A stretch of DNA of 64,000 bases, from positions 106,718 to 170,717 of the forward strand of contig NZ_JASJOM010000010.1 in NCBI RefSeq assembly GCF_030271255.1, given 5' to 3'. Position numbers and translations under genes: made by a program. The notes beneath the pieces were generated by a model that did no database searches, was not told where the DNA came from, and worked only from the letters and a program-made list of their open reading frames with translations. This document shows positions 25,265 through 32,481 of the stretch, in pieces. Source of the stretch: Peribacillus folii. Its GTDB lineage: Bacteria; Bacillota; Bacilli; Bacillales; DSM-1321. The stretch's first letter is position 1. The number at the start of each line of letters is the position of its first letter.

Positions 25265-25674
25265 CTTGATCGCCCCTCTTCTTTGCGACTGGCGATCATC
25301 TCTTTAATGATACCAGCGGGCAAATGCAATTCCCTTTTTTCCGGTTCTGCTTCCAATATGCCAATCGCCTCTTTCAATAAAGAGATCTTTCGCTTTATCG
25401 TTTCAATTTTTTTATATCTATCCTTGACATTCACCATATGCTCCACCGCCTTGTGATGGCTTGGAGCATGCCCGGTAAAAAAACGTTTTAATGGAGAAAG
25501 GGATTGGTACCAAGCTTCCTCGGCTCTCCGCTTTTGCTCGTATTTATGGATTTTGCTTTTGATTGATTCAATTTCAGATTCCTGTTTACTTCTTATGAAT
25601 TGTAAATCGTTTAGGGCTTCTTCAGAGGGAATCTCAAAAACCGTCTTATTATATACATCATCGATTATATACAT
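25261..25674 (-). CDS. Coiled-coil protein cotranscribed with the ammonium transporter
   Basis: 137 residues, ATG with GAGGTG seven bases upstream. After a short beta-like start (MYIIDDVYNKTVFEIP), the protein is two charged helical stretches (about residues 20-52 and 80-115) around SPLKRFFTGHAPSHHKAVEHM, so a helical hairpin is likely. I recognise no family, and it is not a PII/GlnK protein. The overlap with the transporter start (ATGA) implies translational coupling and a linked role, perhaps in regulating the transporter; this is inference from position only. Confidence 0.7.
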   Translation of the reverse strand: MYIIDDVYNKTVFEIPSEEALNDLQFIRSKQESEIESIKSKIHKYEQKRRAEEAWYQSLSPLKRFFTGHAPSHHKAVEHMVNVKDRYKKIETIKRKISLLKEAIGILEAEPEKRELHLPAGIIKEMIASRKEEGRSR

Positions 25675-25772
25675 GTCATATCACCTCACATATTCACGTT
25701 ACATTTTCTCCTAATTATATGCATAATTCTGAATTGAGTCAATATTTATGAAAAATTACAGCGCTTCAGCTA

Positions 25773-25792
25773 TTAATCAAACGTTTGATTAA
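25773..25792. promoter_or_regulatory. Perfect 20-bp palindrome overlapping a promoter -35
   Basis: TTAATCAAACGTTTGATTAA is its own reverse complement. It covers the TTGATT -35 of the promoter ahead of the first DUF1657 gene, the expected place for a repressor operator (TetR-like symmetry). The regulator is unknown. Confidence 0.65.
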
Positions 25793-25814
25793 AGGAAAAT
25801 TTGGAAAGTATATA
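25785..25814 (+). promoter_or_regulatory. Candidate promoter of the first DUF1657 gene
   Basis: TTGATT (25785-25790), spacer 18 bp, TATATA (25809-25814). A sigma-G-type promoter is also possible for this kind of gene, but I do not see a clear one. Confidence 0.45.
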
Positions 25815-25870
25815 AAACCGAAAATTTCCTTACGCTAAAAAAGCAATATAAAACAAGGGGGAATCCATGA

Positions 25871-26074
25871 ATGACTGTAATCAATGATGTCAAAACCACT
25901 TTAGCCGGGCTTAAAAGTGCACAAGCGAGCTTTGAAACCTTCGCTCTTTCCACTGACAACGAGCAAGCCAAACAGCTTTACCAGCAAGCCGCACAACAAA
26001 CCCAAACGATTGTCGACAGCATCACTCCTCGCATTAACGAAATCGAGAACCAGGAACCGCAATACAAACAATAA
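25871..26074 (+). CDS. DUF1657 small protein
   Basis: 67 residues. The sequence MTVINDVKTTLAGLKSAQASFETFALSTDNEQAKQLYQQAAQ...EPQYKQ is the DUF1657 pattern: two helices and a conserved EPQYK end. Genes of this family accompany DUF421 and spoVA genes in spore-forming bacilli, including the mobile spoVA2mob operons linked to spore heat resistance, and are probably made in the developing spore. The AAGGGGG ribosome site is shared with an out-of-frame ATG at 25867. A terminator follows, so it is probably a separate transcript from spoVAD. Confidence 0.88.
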   Translation: MTVINDVKTTLAGLKSAQASFETFALSTDNEQAKQLYQQAAQQTQTIVDSITPRINEIENQEPQYKQ

Positions 26075-26082
26075 TGACAGGT

Positions 26083-26115
26083 AAAAAGGTTGGTTTTTTG
26101 CGATCAACCTTTTTT
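26083..26115 (+). terminator. Terminator after the first DUF1657 gene
   Basis: Stem AAAAAGGTTG / CAACCTTTTTT around a 12-base loop, within ten bases of the stop. Confidence 0.8.
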
Positions 26116-26181
26116 ATATAATGATGGCTGTTTGTACATACAGGCATTACGATAAAAAAATCTTAAAAGGGGTGGTTTTTA

Positions 26182-27201
26182 ATGCATACAGGTTATCGCA
26201 CTTGGGTGTTTGACCAGAAGCCCGTCATCGTGTCAACCGGTACCGTCGGCGGACCATTTGAAGCGAACGGATTGCTTGCCGATGATTTCGATCTGCTTCA
26301 TTCAGATTTGTGGATTAATCAAGATACCTATGAAAAAGCCCATAAGGTGTTATTGGAAGATGCATGTACGAAGGCAATCGAAAAGGCTGGTCTCCAGAAG
26401 GAACAGATCCAATTTTTCCTTGGAGGCGACCTTATCAACCAAATGACACCAACAAGCTTCGCCTGCCGCACTCTAGGCACACCTTATATCGGCTTGTTCG
26501 GAGCCTGCTCCACATCCATGGAGGGACTTGCTCTTGGCGCGTACCTCGTCAATACGAACGGGGCAGATTACTTATTGACGGGAGCCTCAAGCCATAACGC
26601 CGCCGTGGAAAAGCAATTCCGCTACCCTACTGAATACGGTGGGCAAAAACCTCCTACTGCACAATGGACCGTTACAGGTGCAGGCGTAGCATTGCTAGCC
26701 AAGGCTGGTACAGGACCAAGGGTCACATCAGCTACGATTGGACGCGTCATCGACATGGGGTTGACCGATCCATTCAATATGGGCGGTGCCATGGCCCCTG
26801 CTGCCGTGGATACCATTGAAGCTCACTTAAGGGAACGAAATCTGGCCCCCTCCTATTATGATTTAATTGTGACAGGTGATTTAGGGAAGATCGGGCATGA
26901 TGTTTCATTGGAGTTGTTGAATGAACATGGAATCAAGGTCAGGGAAAATCAGTATATGGATTGCGGTATGATGATATACCGGGATGGGCAGCCCGTCCTT
27001 TCGGGAGCAAGCGGGGCTGGTTGTTCGGCGGCTGTTGTGTATGGACATTTATTGAACCGCATGAAAAAAGGCGAAATCAAAAAAATGCTCGTGGTGGCGA
27101 CCGGCGCTTTGTTATCTCCCCTATCCTTTCAACAAAATGAAACGATTCCAACAATTGCCCATGCTGTATCGATTGAGTATGACAGTGAGCCGCAGCCATG
27201 A
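26182..27201 (+). CDS. spoVAD: Stage V sporulation protein AD (dipicolinate-binding)
   Basis: 339 residues, the full SpoVAD length, with GGGGTGG before the ATG. It has the thiolase-like fold of SpoVAD: GGDLINQMTPTSFACRTLGTPYIGLFGACSTSMEGLALGA, TGASSHNAAVEKQFRYPTEYGG and VTGDLGKIGHDVSLELL are all family-typical. SpoVAD binds Ca-dipicolinate on the outside of the inner membrane of the spore and is part of the SpoVA channel that loads it. Here it stands without spoVAC or spoVAEb, whose membrane products form the channel, so it must work with subunits encoded elsewhere or have a variant role. Confidence 0.94.
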   Translation: MHTGYRTWVFDQKPVIVSTGTVGGPFEANGLLADDFDLLHSDLWINQDTYEKAHKVLLEDACTKAIEKAGLQKEQIQFFLGGDLINQMTPTSFACRTLGTPYIGLFGACSTSMEGLALGAYLVNTNGADYLLTGASSHNAAVEKQFRYPTEYGGQKPPTAQWTVTGAGVALLAKAGTGPRVTSATIGRVIDMGLTDPFNMGGAMAPAAVDTIEAHLRERNLAPSYYDLIVTGDLGKIGHDVSLELLNEHGIKVRENQYMDCGMMIYRDGQPVLSGASGAGCSAAVVYGHLLNRMKKGEIKKMLVVATGALLSPLSFQQNETIPTIAHAVSIEYDSEPQP

Positions 27202-27228
27202 TTTTTTTAGGTAAAAGGAGGATGCAGT

Positions 27229-27435
27229 ATGACGATAGCATCAGAAGTGAAGCAATGCGTCTCAAGCCTAAAGGGGATTGAAGCAGGTCTATCGAGTTTG
27301 GCACTTCGGGCCCAAGATGAAGAATCCAAGCGGATTTTGCATGAAACGATGCTTGCGGTGAATGAGATAATGAAGGAGGTACAGGAACGAGTGGGAAAAT
27401 TGGAGCTGGAAGAACCGCAGTATAAAGGCTTTTAA
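27229..27435 (+). CDS. DUF1657 small protein, second copy
   Basis: 68 residues with AAAGGAGG before the ATG. Same helical pattern and the same ELEEPQYKGF ending as the first copy at 25871, but only about one third of the rest matches, so it is an old duplicate. It lies 27 bp after spoVAD and 31 bp before the DUF421 gene, clearly in one operon with both. The family has no known biochemical activity; its link to spore membrane proteins is by genome context. Confidence 0.88.
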   Translation: MTIASEVKQCVSSLKGIEAGLSSLALRAQDEESKRILHETMLAVNEIMKEVQERVGKLELEEPQYKGF

Positions 27436-27466
27436 ACCGATCGATTATCGCAGGAGGTGTAAGGTA

Positions 27467-28327
27467 ATGCCAAATTGGCTCGAAATTGTCATGCGGTCAC
27501 TATTTTTTTTAATCGTTCTTTTCGTGATCACGAAAGTGTTAGGGAAAAAGCAGCTCTCACAGCTTTCCTTTTTTGAATATGTTACGGGCATAACCATTGG
27601 TAATGTCGGGGCTGAATTGGCTACCAAAGTGGAGGGAAATATTATTCACGGGGTATTGTCCATCCTCGTGTTTGCCTTAGCTCCCTTCCTTGCAGGTTCG
27701 ATATCCCTGAAAAGCAAAACGTTCCGGGATCTTGTCGAAGGGAAAGCATCCGTTTTCATCAAGGATGGCAAGGTCATGGAGGATAATCTGAAAAAGGAAA
27801 AATATACAATCGATGAGTTGTTAGCCTTGCTCAGGAAAAAGGATGTATTCGATGTTTCCGAAGTTGAATTCGCCTTACTGGAAGCGAACGGGGATTTTTC
27901 GGTCATGCTTAAGCGGCAGAACCAGCCTTTGACACCGAAAGACCTTAAAATTCCAGTAGCTGCAGTCAAAGAGCCACAAACGATCGTGATGGACGGTCTC
28001 ATACTGGATGAACCACTATCAACGATTGGGTTGAATAGGAATTGGCTTCACACTGAACTGGATAAGCTGGGTGTGACCTTTGAGAATGTGTTTCTTGCCC
28101 AAGCGAATTCCAACGGGGAATTAACGGTCGACCTTTTTGATGATAAACTCAAGGTTCCTTCTCCACAAGAAAGACCTTTATTACTGGCAACCATGAAAAA
28201 ATGCCAAGCTGACTTGGAACTGTTCGCTCTCGGAACGGATTCAAAGGAAGCTAAAGAAATGTATAGCAACAATAGCGAAAAGCTGCAAAAAGCGATCGAT
28301 CACGTAGCATTCATCTTAAAAAATTGA
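27467..28327 (+). CDS. DUF421 (YetF-like) membrane protein with DUF1657-like tail
   Basis: 286 residues with AGGAGGTG before the ATG. Three N-terminal membrane helices carry the DUF421 signature VLGKKQLSQLSFFEYVTGITIGNVGAELAT. A soluble domain follows (GKASVFIKDGKVMEDNLKKEKYTIDELLALLRKKDVFDVSEVEFALLEANG), typical of YetF proteins. The last 50 residues (LLLATMKKCQADLELFALGTDSKEAKEMYSNNSEKLQKAIDHV) look like a DUF1657 unit fused to the end. YetF-type proteins are implicated in spore germination and heat resistance when in spoVA2mob operons. Last gene of the spoVAD operon. Confidence 0.9.
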   Translation: MPNWLEIVMRSLFFLIVLFVITKVLGKKQLSQLSFFEYVTGITIGNVGAELATKVEGNIIHGVLSILVFALAPFLAGSISLKSKTFRDLVEGKASVFIKDGKVMEDNLKKEKYTIDELLALLRKKDVFDVSEVEFALLEANGDFSVMLKRQNQPLTPKDLKIPVAAVKEPQTIVMDGLILDEPLSTIGLNRNWLHTELDKLGVTFENVFLAQANSNGELTVDLFDDKLKVPSPQERPLLLATMKKCQADLELFALGTDSKEAKEMYSNNSEKLQKAIDHVAFILKN

Positions 28328-28339
28328 TCTTCGTTAGTT

Positions 28340-28906
28340 TCAAGCCCTTACTTTCATTAACGAGGCGGTCAGTCCGATAAGAACGATCGATACACATGAA
28401 TATAAGAATATTTCCACCCCTAAGGTGAAGACTGCCGCTGAGATGATCAGTGTATCTATAAGGATGATTGCTAAAGCAATATCCAATGAGGATGATTTGG
28501 AGATGATTTTGGCCAGCATATCCGTTCCGCCGCTGCTTGTCTCATAACGAAGCATGATTCCTATTCCCAATCCTATGATAACTCCCCCTGCCAAGGAGCT
28601 TGAGAGTATCGATAAGGAAAAGACATTTTTCAATGGGTTCAGCCAATCCATGAAAAGGGAGGTCAGAAGCAGACCGTGAACACTGCTATAGAAAAATGGC
28701 CGTTCATAGCACCATGCATATAAAAATATAGGCACGCTAAGGACTAGCATCGAAAGTCCCGTTTGAAAACCAAAGAAATAATGTAGGATGAGGGCAATTC
28801 CAATCACGCCTCCGTCTATTAGGTGATGAGGGACTAAAAAACCATTGATTCCGAAACCCAACAAAAAGCTACCAACAATTACTGCCACCACTTTTTGATA
28901 ATTAAT
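28340..28906 (-). CDS. Short YitT-family membrane protein, probable ATT start
   Basis: About 183-188 residues, five or six membrane helices, DUF161 only and no DUF2179 domain. Family motifs are NGFLVPHHLIDGGVIGIALIL and GLGIGIMLRYETSSGGTDMLAKIISK. The first standard start is a GTG at 28891, which has no ribosome site. Five codons upstream an ATT at 28906 follows AAGGTGA at ideal distance and would restore a normal N-terminus (INYQKVVAVIVGSF), so I use it as the start; this is inference. Function unknown, as for the family. It converges on the DUF421 gene. Confidence 0.8.
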   Translation of the reverse strand: MNYQKVVAVIVGSFLLGFGINGFLVPHHLIDGGVIGIALILHYFFGFQTGLSMLVLSVPIFLYAWCYERPFFYSSVHGLLLTSLFMDWLNPLKNVFSLSILSSSLAGGVIIGLGIGIMLRYETSSGGTDMLAKIISKSSSLDIALAIILIDTLIISAAVFTLGVEIFLYSCVSIVLIGLTASLMKVRA

Positions 28907-29021
28907 AAAATCACCTTGCCTCCCAATTCATATTTCTTAATATATGTCCAACTTAGGGAGTCAAGAATATACTGGTGAAAAAAATCTCTTCCTTGCAGAG
29001 TCTGAGGAAGGATAAGGAAAA

Positions 29022-29050
29022 AGAGCCCTGTCACGAGGACTGGACCCTTT
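29022..29050 (-). terminator. Possible terminator of rlmCD
   Basis: An imperfect G/C-rich hairpin (AGGGTCC..GACAGGGCT) followed by CTTTTTCC on the minus strand, at the stop of the gene. Confidence 0.5.
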
Positions 29051-29055
29051 TTGGA

Positions 29056-30429
29056 TTATGCTTTAAGCTCTAATAACACAACGTTTTCCACATGTGTCGT
29101 CATCGGGAACATATCCACTGGCTGGATATCGACCGCTTTATAGCCGCCAGCTTCGAGGATATGAAGATCACGAGCTAGAGTGCCTGGGTTGCAAGATACA
29201 TAGACCACTTTGTTCGGTTTCATCTCGACGATCGTATTAAGAAGAGATTCCTCACAGCCTTTGCGAGGAGGATCGACGACGATGACATCCGCCGTGTTTC
29301 CTTTTTGGTACCATTCAGCGATAATATTGCCTGCATCGCCAACGATGAAATCGGCATTCGAGATTTCATTCAATTCGGCATTGCGGCGAGCATCCTCGAT
29401 CGCTTCTTCCACCACTTCTACACCGATGACTTTTTTTGCTTTTTTAGCTAGGAATAACGAAATCGTGCCAATGCCGCAATATGCATCTATGACTGTTTCT
29501 TCTCCCGTTAACCCCGCGTAATCGAGCGCTTTATCATAAAGGACCTTTGTTTGGTCGGGGTTGACTTGGTAAAAGGATTTGGCAGAAATGGCAAATTTCA
29601 CGTCGCCAATCATATCATGAATCACTTCTTCGCCCCATAATAAGGTCATGTTATCGCCAAGGATGACGTTCGTTTTCTTGGAATTGACGTTTTGTACAAT
29701 TGATTTCACCTTTGGCAGTCGATTGACGATTTCCTTCAAGATGGTTTCAATGAATGGAATGCTTTTCGTTCTTGTGACGAGCACGATCATCAATTCGCCG
29801 GTTTGCTTGCCGTAACGAGCCATGATGTGCCGCAATACACCTTTGTGCGTCTCCTCATCATAAGCAGGGATCCCAAGCTTACCGAAGATCTCCTTCACAA
29901 CTTGAACGGCTTCACTGATCACTTCATGCTGGATGATGCTTTCTTTCGTTTCAACAATCTCATGTGTGCGTGGTTTGAAGAATCCCGCTATTAACTCTCC
30001 ATCCTTTTCGCCGACAGGCACTTGCGCTTTATTGCGGTAATGAGTAGGATTATCCATGCCAATGATCGGATGGACAACCGCCCCTTCCAATTTCCCGATG
30101 CGCGCCATCACCTCACGGACTTGCTTTTCCTTGAATTCCAGCTGCCCTTCATAGCTCATATGCTGAAGCTGGCATCCACCATATTTATGGAAGTCTTCCG
30201 CTTTTATTTCCACACGATATGGACTGTTTTCTATAATTTCCATCAAGCGACCGAAGCCATAGCCTTTATTGGCCTTCATCACTTTAATATTCGCTTTTTC
30301 ACCAGGCAATGCATTCTGGACAAAGATCGGGTAGCCGTCTACTTTAGCCACACCAGCTCCTTCATGTGTTAAGTCCTCGAATGAAACCTCTATAACATCG
30401 TTTTTAGCAACAGGTGCTTTTTTCTTCAT
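29056..30429 (-). CDS. rlmCD: 23S rRNA (uracil-5-)-methyltransferase RlmCD (YefA)
   Basis: 457 residues from the ATG at 30429 ([15 protein letters not shown]), close to the B. subtilis enzyme; upstream in-frame codons to 30492 are probably untranslated. An N-terminal TRAM domain (about 10-65, [23 protein letters not shown]) binds RNA. The C-terminal half is a TrmA/RumA-type methyltransferase with the SAM motif [19 protein letters not shown], the VVDPPRKGC motif and the catalytic Cys in [13 protein letters not shown]. It makes m5U in 23S rRNA. Only one of the cysteines of the usual iron-sulfur motif is seen near YGGCQLQHM, as in other Bacillus RlmCD. Confidence 0.93.
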   Translation of the reverse strand: MKKKAPVAKNDVIEVSFEDLTHEGAGVAKVDGYPIFVQNALPGEKANIKVMKANKGYGFGRLMEIIENSPYRVEIKAEDFHKYGGCQLQHMSYEGQLEFKEKQVREVMARIGKLEGAVVHPIIGMDNPTHYRNKAQVPVGEKDGELIAGFFKPRTHEIVETKESIIQHEVISEAVQVVKEIFGKLGIPAYDEETHKGVLRHIMARYGKQTGELMIVLVTRTKSIPFIETILKEIVNRLPKVKSIVQNVNSKKTNVILGDNMTLLWGEEVIHDMIGDVKFAISAKSFYQVNPDQTKVLYDKALDYAGLTGEETVIDAYCGIGTISLFLAKKAKKVIGVEVVEEAIEDARRNAELNEISNADFIVGDAGNIIAEWYQKGNTADVIVVDPPRKGCEESLLNTIVEMKPNKVVYVSCNPGTLARDLHILEAGGYKAVDIQPVDMFPMTTHVENVVLLELKA

Positions 30430-30618
30430 ATCATCTTCTCTTTTCTTTTTTAAGCTAGCCTGTATTTTACCACAATCCGAGCCTTGCCACAAAACGACTC
30501 ACCAAATTACTTTGGTTTTCATAAAAATATAGTGGAAGGAATTACGGTTTTTTCATAGTTCCATGCATAAAAGGACGCTAAAAAAAGAAAAATAAGGAAA
30601 AATAATCGAGGTGAGGAA

Positions 30619-30837
30619 ATGGGTTTATTTAACTCTATATCAGCCTGGAATGCAACACGGTTGGAAAAACATCGAGCAAGTATGGAGGAAAAAGGCCTCT
30701 GTCCGGACTGTTACGGGCGTGGATACAGCTCCTTCGTACCAACAGAATATCATTTTTCCGATATCCATGATTGCCCTGGTTGCAACGGCAGCGGAACCTA
30801 CGCTGATTGGGCTGCCATGAATGGACAGCAAATGTAA
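30619..30837 (+). CDS. Small zinc-binding protein with two CxxCxGxG motifs
   Basis: 72 residues with GAGGTGAGG before the ATG. Two DnaJ-type cysteine motifs, CPDCYGRGY and CPGCNGSGTY, are 25 residues apart and could bind one zinc ion. A conserved-looking start (MGLFNSISAWNATRLEKHRASMEEKG) is helical. Similar small proteins occur across bacilli without known function; some are mislabelled methionine aminopeptidase. There is no J-domain, so it is not a DnaJ chaperone. Downstream is a strong hairpin at the IS remnant boundary. Confidence 0.75.
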   Translation: MGLFNSISAWNATRLEKHRASMEEKGLCPDCYGRGYSSFVPTEYHFSDIHDCPGCNGSGTYADWAAMNGQQM

Positions 30838-30850
30838 GCAAGATGGTCGA

Positions 30851-30868
30851 GAACCCCCTGTTAAACAA
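30851..30868. repeat. 18-bp direct repeat flanking the IS remnant (left)
   Basis: GAACCCCCTGTTAAACAA, identical to 31831-31848, offset exactly 980 bp. It forms one arm and loop of a hairpin (GAACCCC / GGGGTTC). Confidence 0.9.
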
Positions 30869-30883
30869 AGGGGTTCCAGACTG

Positions 30884-30920
30884 TAGACAAACTCGATAAG
30901 AATCGAGTTTGTCTATTTTT
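30884..30920 (+). terminator. Strong hairpin with T-run at the IS left end
   Basis: Perfect 14-bp stem TAGACAAACTCGAT / ATCGAGTTTGTCTA, loop AAGA, then five T residues. It can terminate the 30619 gene and also shield the element from read-through. Confidence 0.85.
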
Positions 30921-31149
30921 ATGGGGGATACAATATGGCCGTTGGTTTCCTCTCCAGGCACTCGCTTTCCGCGGGCGGTCCGGGAGCCTCCCCAGCTTTC
31001 AGCCTCCGCTGTCTCCCGTGACTCGCACTTCCCGCAGGAGTCTCGTACCTTACGTTCCAGCCAACTTTGTTTTACCTTTTAGTTAGAACACTTTTGCCTA
31101 GAGTCATTTTTTTAAAAAAATAGAAGGATTAATACTTGAGGTAATGAGG

Positions 31150-31780
31150 ATGCTTTCTAAACATGATTCCATTCAGCGAGATCAACTTGAAATATGATTA
31201 CGTTAGATCAACTGGTGCCACCGAACCATTTGGTTCGTAAAATAGAAGCTGCCATTGACTTCACTTTCATTTATGACTTGGTGAAAGATAGGTATTCAGA
31301 GGTAGGACGCCTTCAAGAAGAAATCAATCAAGATCGTGAAAACCATGAAAAAAAGCCTTTTCCGCCAGATAAATTTGATAAAGAAGAGACCAAAGAGATT
31401 AAAGAAAGGACAACGGATTCTGAGAGTGGCTACTATGTAAAAGATGAGCGAACAAACAAGTTGCTTAATCATTCCACGCGGCCGCAGAACGCAGCGGTTT
31501 TGTTTTGGGAACGATTGTAACACCTCGAAATACTCATCACAGTCAGATCTTAGAGCCACTAGTTGAACAAGTGATTTGAGCAGATGCAAAAGAAAAGCAT
31601 GGTATGCGTTGGGCTGCTTTTAAGGGGACTTTAAAAATTGTCGATGCAGGCGATGCTTACTTTCGCTGCCATGAATGTAAAGATGATGGCCAATTGGACA
31701 TGGCACGGTCCAAAAATGGCCAAACATGAGCTCGTAGAGCCCCAATCTTTTACCTATAGGAGAAAATTCAAAGGGAATTT
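31150..31780 (+). pseudogene. IS1182-family transposase, frameshifted and internally deleted
   Basis: Pieces in order: ATG at 31150 with MLSKHDSIQRDQLE; a two-base insertion giving TGA at the expected E-M junction; MITLDQLVPPNHLVRKIEAAIDF from 31194; an abrupt join into EEINQDRENHEKKPFPP (middle of the protein), with SESGYYVKDERTNK; then in another frame FVLGTIVTPRNTHHSQILEPLVEQVI and a stop; then KEKHGMRW and, after another shift, SMQAMLTFAAMNVKMMANWTW. These are IS1182-family transposase segments. At least three frame changes, an in-frame stop and two deletions make it non-functional. Confidence 0.85.
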
Positions 31781-31781
31781 C

Positions 31782-31818
31782 AAAAGGGGTTCGGAATTTT
31801 TTATTCCGAACCCCTTTT
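31782..31818. terminator. Long palindromic hairpin near the IS right end
   Basis: Perfect 16-bp stem AAAAGGGGTTCGGAAT / ATTCCGAACCCCTTTT with a five-base loop; terminator-like on both strands. Confidence 0.8.
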
Positions 31819-31830
31819 GTCTACAAACTG

Positions 31831-31848
31831 GAACCCCCTGTTAAACAA
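31831..31848. repeat. 18-bp direct repeat flanking the IS remnant (right)
   Basis: Second copy of GAACCCCCTGTTAAACAA. It overlaps the stop codon of the acetyltransferase gene (31841-31843). Confidence 0.9.
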
Positions 31849-32416
31849 GGAGTTCTTCTGTACGTTTAACCAAGTAGCCAAATTCGAAGCCGCTGATTGT
31901 AACTGTCTTGATTTCTTCAAAGCCTAATTTTTTATAGAGACGGCTCGCCCCTTCATTTACATTCTCAACGACCAATGAAATCCTCGGATACCCCTGTTGT
32001 TTAGCAAACTCCTCGACATGCCGAATCAACTGGCTCCCGATCCCTTTTCCTTGAAAATTCGGATCGACGCATATTGTATCCAAATAGAAGTCACTCATCT
32101 CCGCTTCTTTATCAAATGTAATGCTCGGGTCTTTCCGCTTCCGCCTTAATTGTCCAAGGATCGGTTCATCCAATTCCTGTGCGTCTTTGCCATGGTATGC
32201 TACGATCAATCCCGAGATTTCACCATCATGGACACTTACGAAAGTATTTTCATAACTGATCCGATTTCCGCGTTTCCTGAAGAAATCTGCAAGGACGGAA
32301 AGGATCTTTTCTTCTTCGGATTCCCCCGTCAATGCTTCTGCAATTTCCTTTATCGCTAACCGGATCAATCTGGCTGCCTTGTCCGCTTCTTCCGGTTTCG
32401 CTTGCCTAATATACAT
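31841..32416 (-). CDS. GNAT-family N-acetyltransferase
   Basis: 191 residues from the ATG at 32416; a GTG two codons upstream shares the AAGGAG and is equally possible. The GNAT fold is clear in the C-terminal half: DFYLDTICVDPNFQGKGIGSQLIRHVEEFAKQQG holds the acetyl-CoA pyrophosphate loop (Q/R-x-x-G-x-G/A), followed by ISLVVENVNEGASRLYKKLGFEEI, typical of motif B. The N-terminal half (YIRQAKPEEADKAARLIRLAI) is the substrate part. The acceptor cannot be told. The stop lies inside the 18-bp repeat that borders the IS remnant, so the insertion just spared the reading frame. Confidence 0.9.
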   Translation of the reverse strand: MYIRQAKPEEADKAARLIRLAIKEIAEALTGESEEEKILSVLADFFRKRGNRISYENTFVSVHDGEISGLIVAYHGKDAQELDEPILGQLRRKRKDPSITFDKEAEMSDFYLDTICVDPNFQGKGIGSQLIRHVEEFAKQQGYPRISLVVENVNEGASRLYKKLGFEEIKTVTISGFEFGYLVKRTEELLV

Positions 32417-32481
32417 ATTCACGCATTCTCCTTGCAAAGTTTTACTTAAAAAGGCCACCGGATTACTGTGACCTTTTTCTT

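Larger units (their letters stand above)
30838..31149. other. Left part of IS remnant without coding sequence
   Basis: 312 bp containing the 18-bp direct repeat (30851-30868), a hairpin (30884-30920), and a GC-rich segment (about 30940-31064, with CGGGAG / CTCCCG inverted pieces) of a type I associate with the leader of IS1182-like elements in bacilli (from memory). Confidence 0.5.
30870..31830. mobile_element. Decayed IS1182-type insertion sequence
   Basis: About 960 bp between two 18-bp direct repeats. The ends carry related inverted repeats: GGTTCCAG..TGTAGACAAA on the left, and its reverse complement at 31814-31834 on the right (14 of the inner 17 bases match). The transposase inside is broken. 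An intact member would be about 1.5-1.9 kb, so roughly half is missing. The element sits against the 3' end of the acetyltransferase gene, in or beside its hairpin. Confidence 0.75.

Noticed and set aside
28340..28906. Short YitT protein as a truncated pseudogene
   Set aside because: The DUF161 core is complete and short forms without DUF2179 are known; no frameshift seen.
29056..30429. RlmCD as a broken enzyme because the iron-sulfur cysteines are missing
   Set aside because: From memory, Bacillus RlmCD also lacks a full cluster motif, and the SAM and catalytic motifs are intact.
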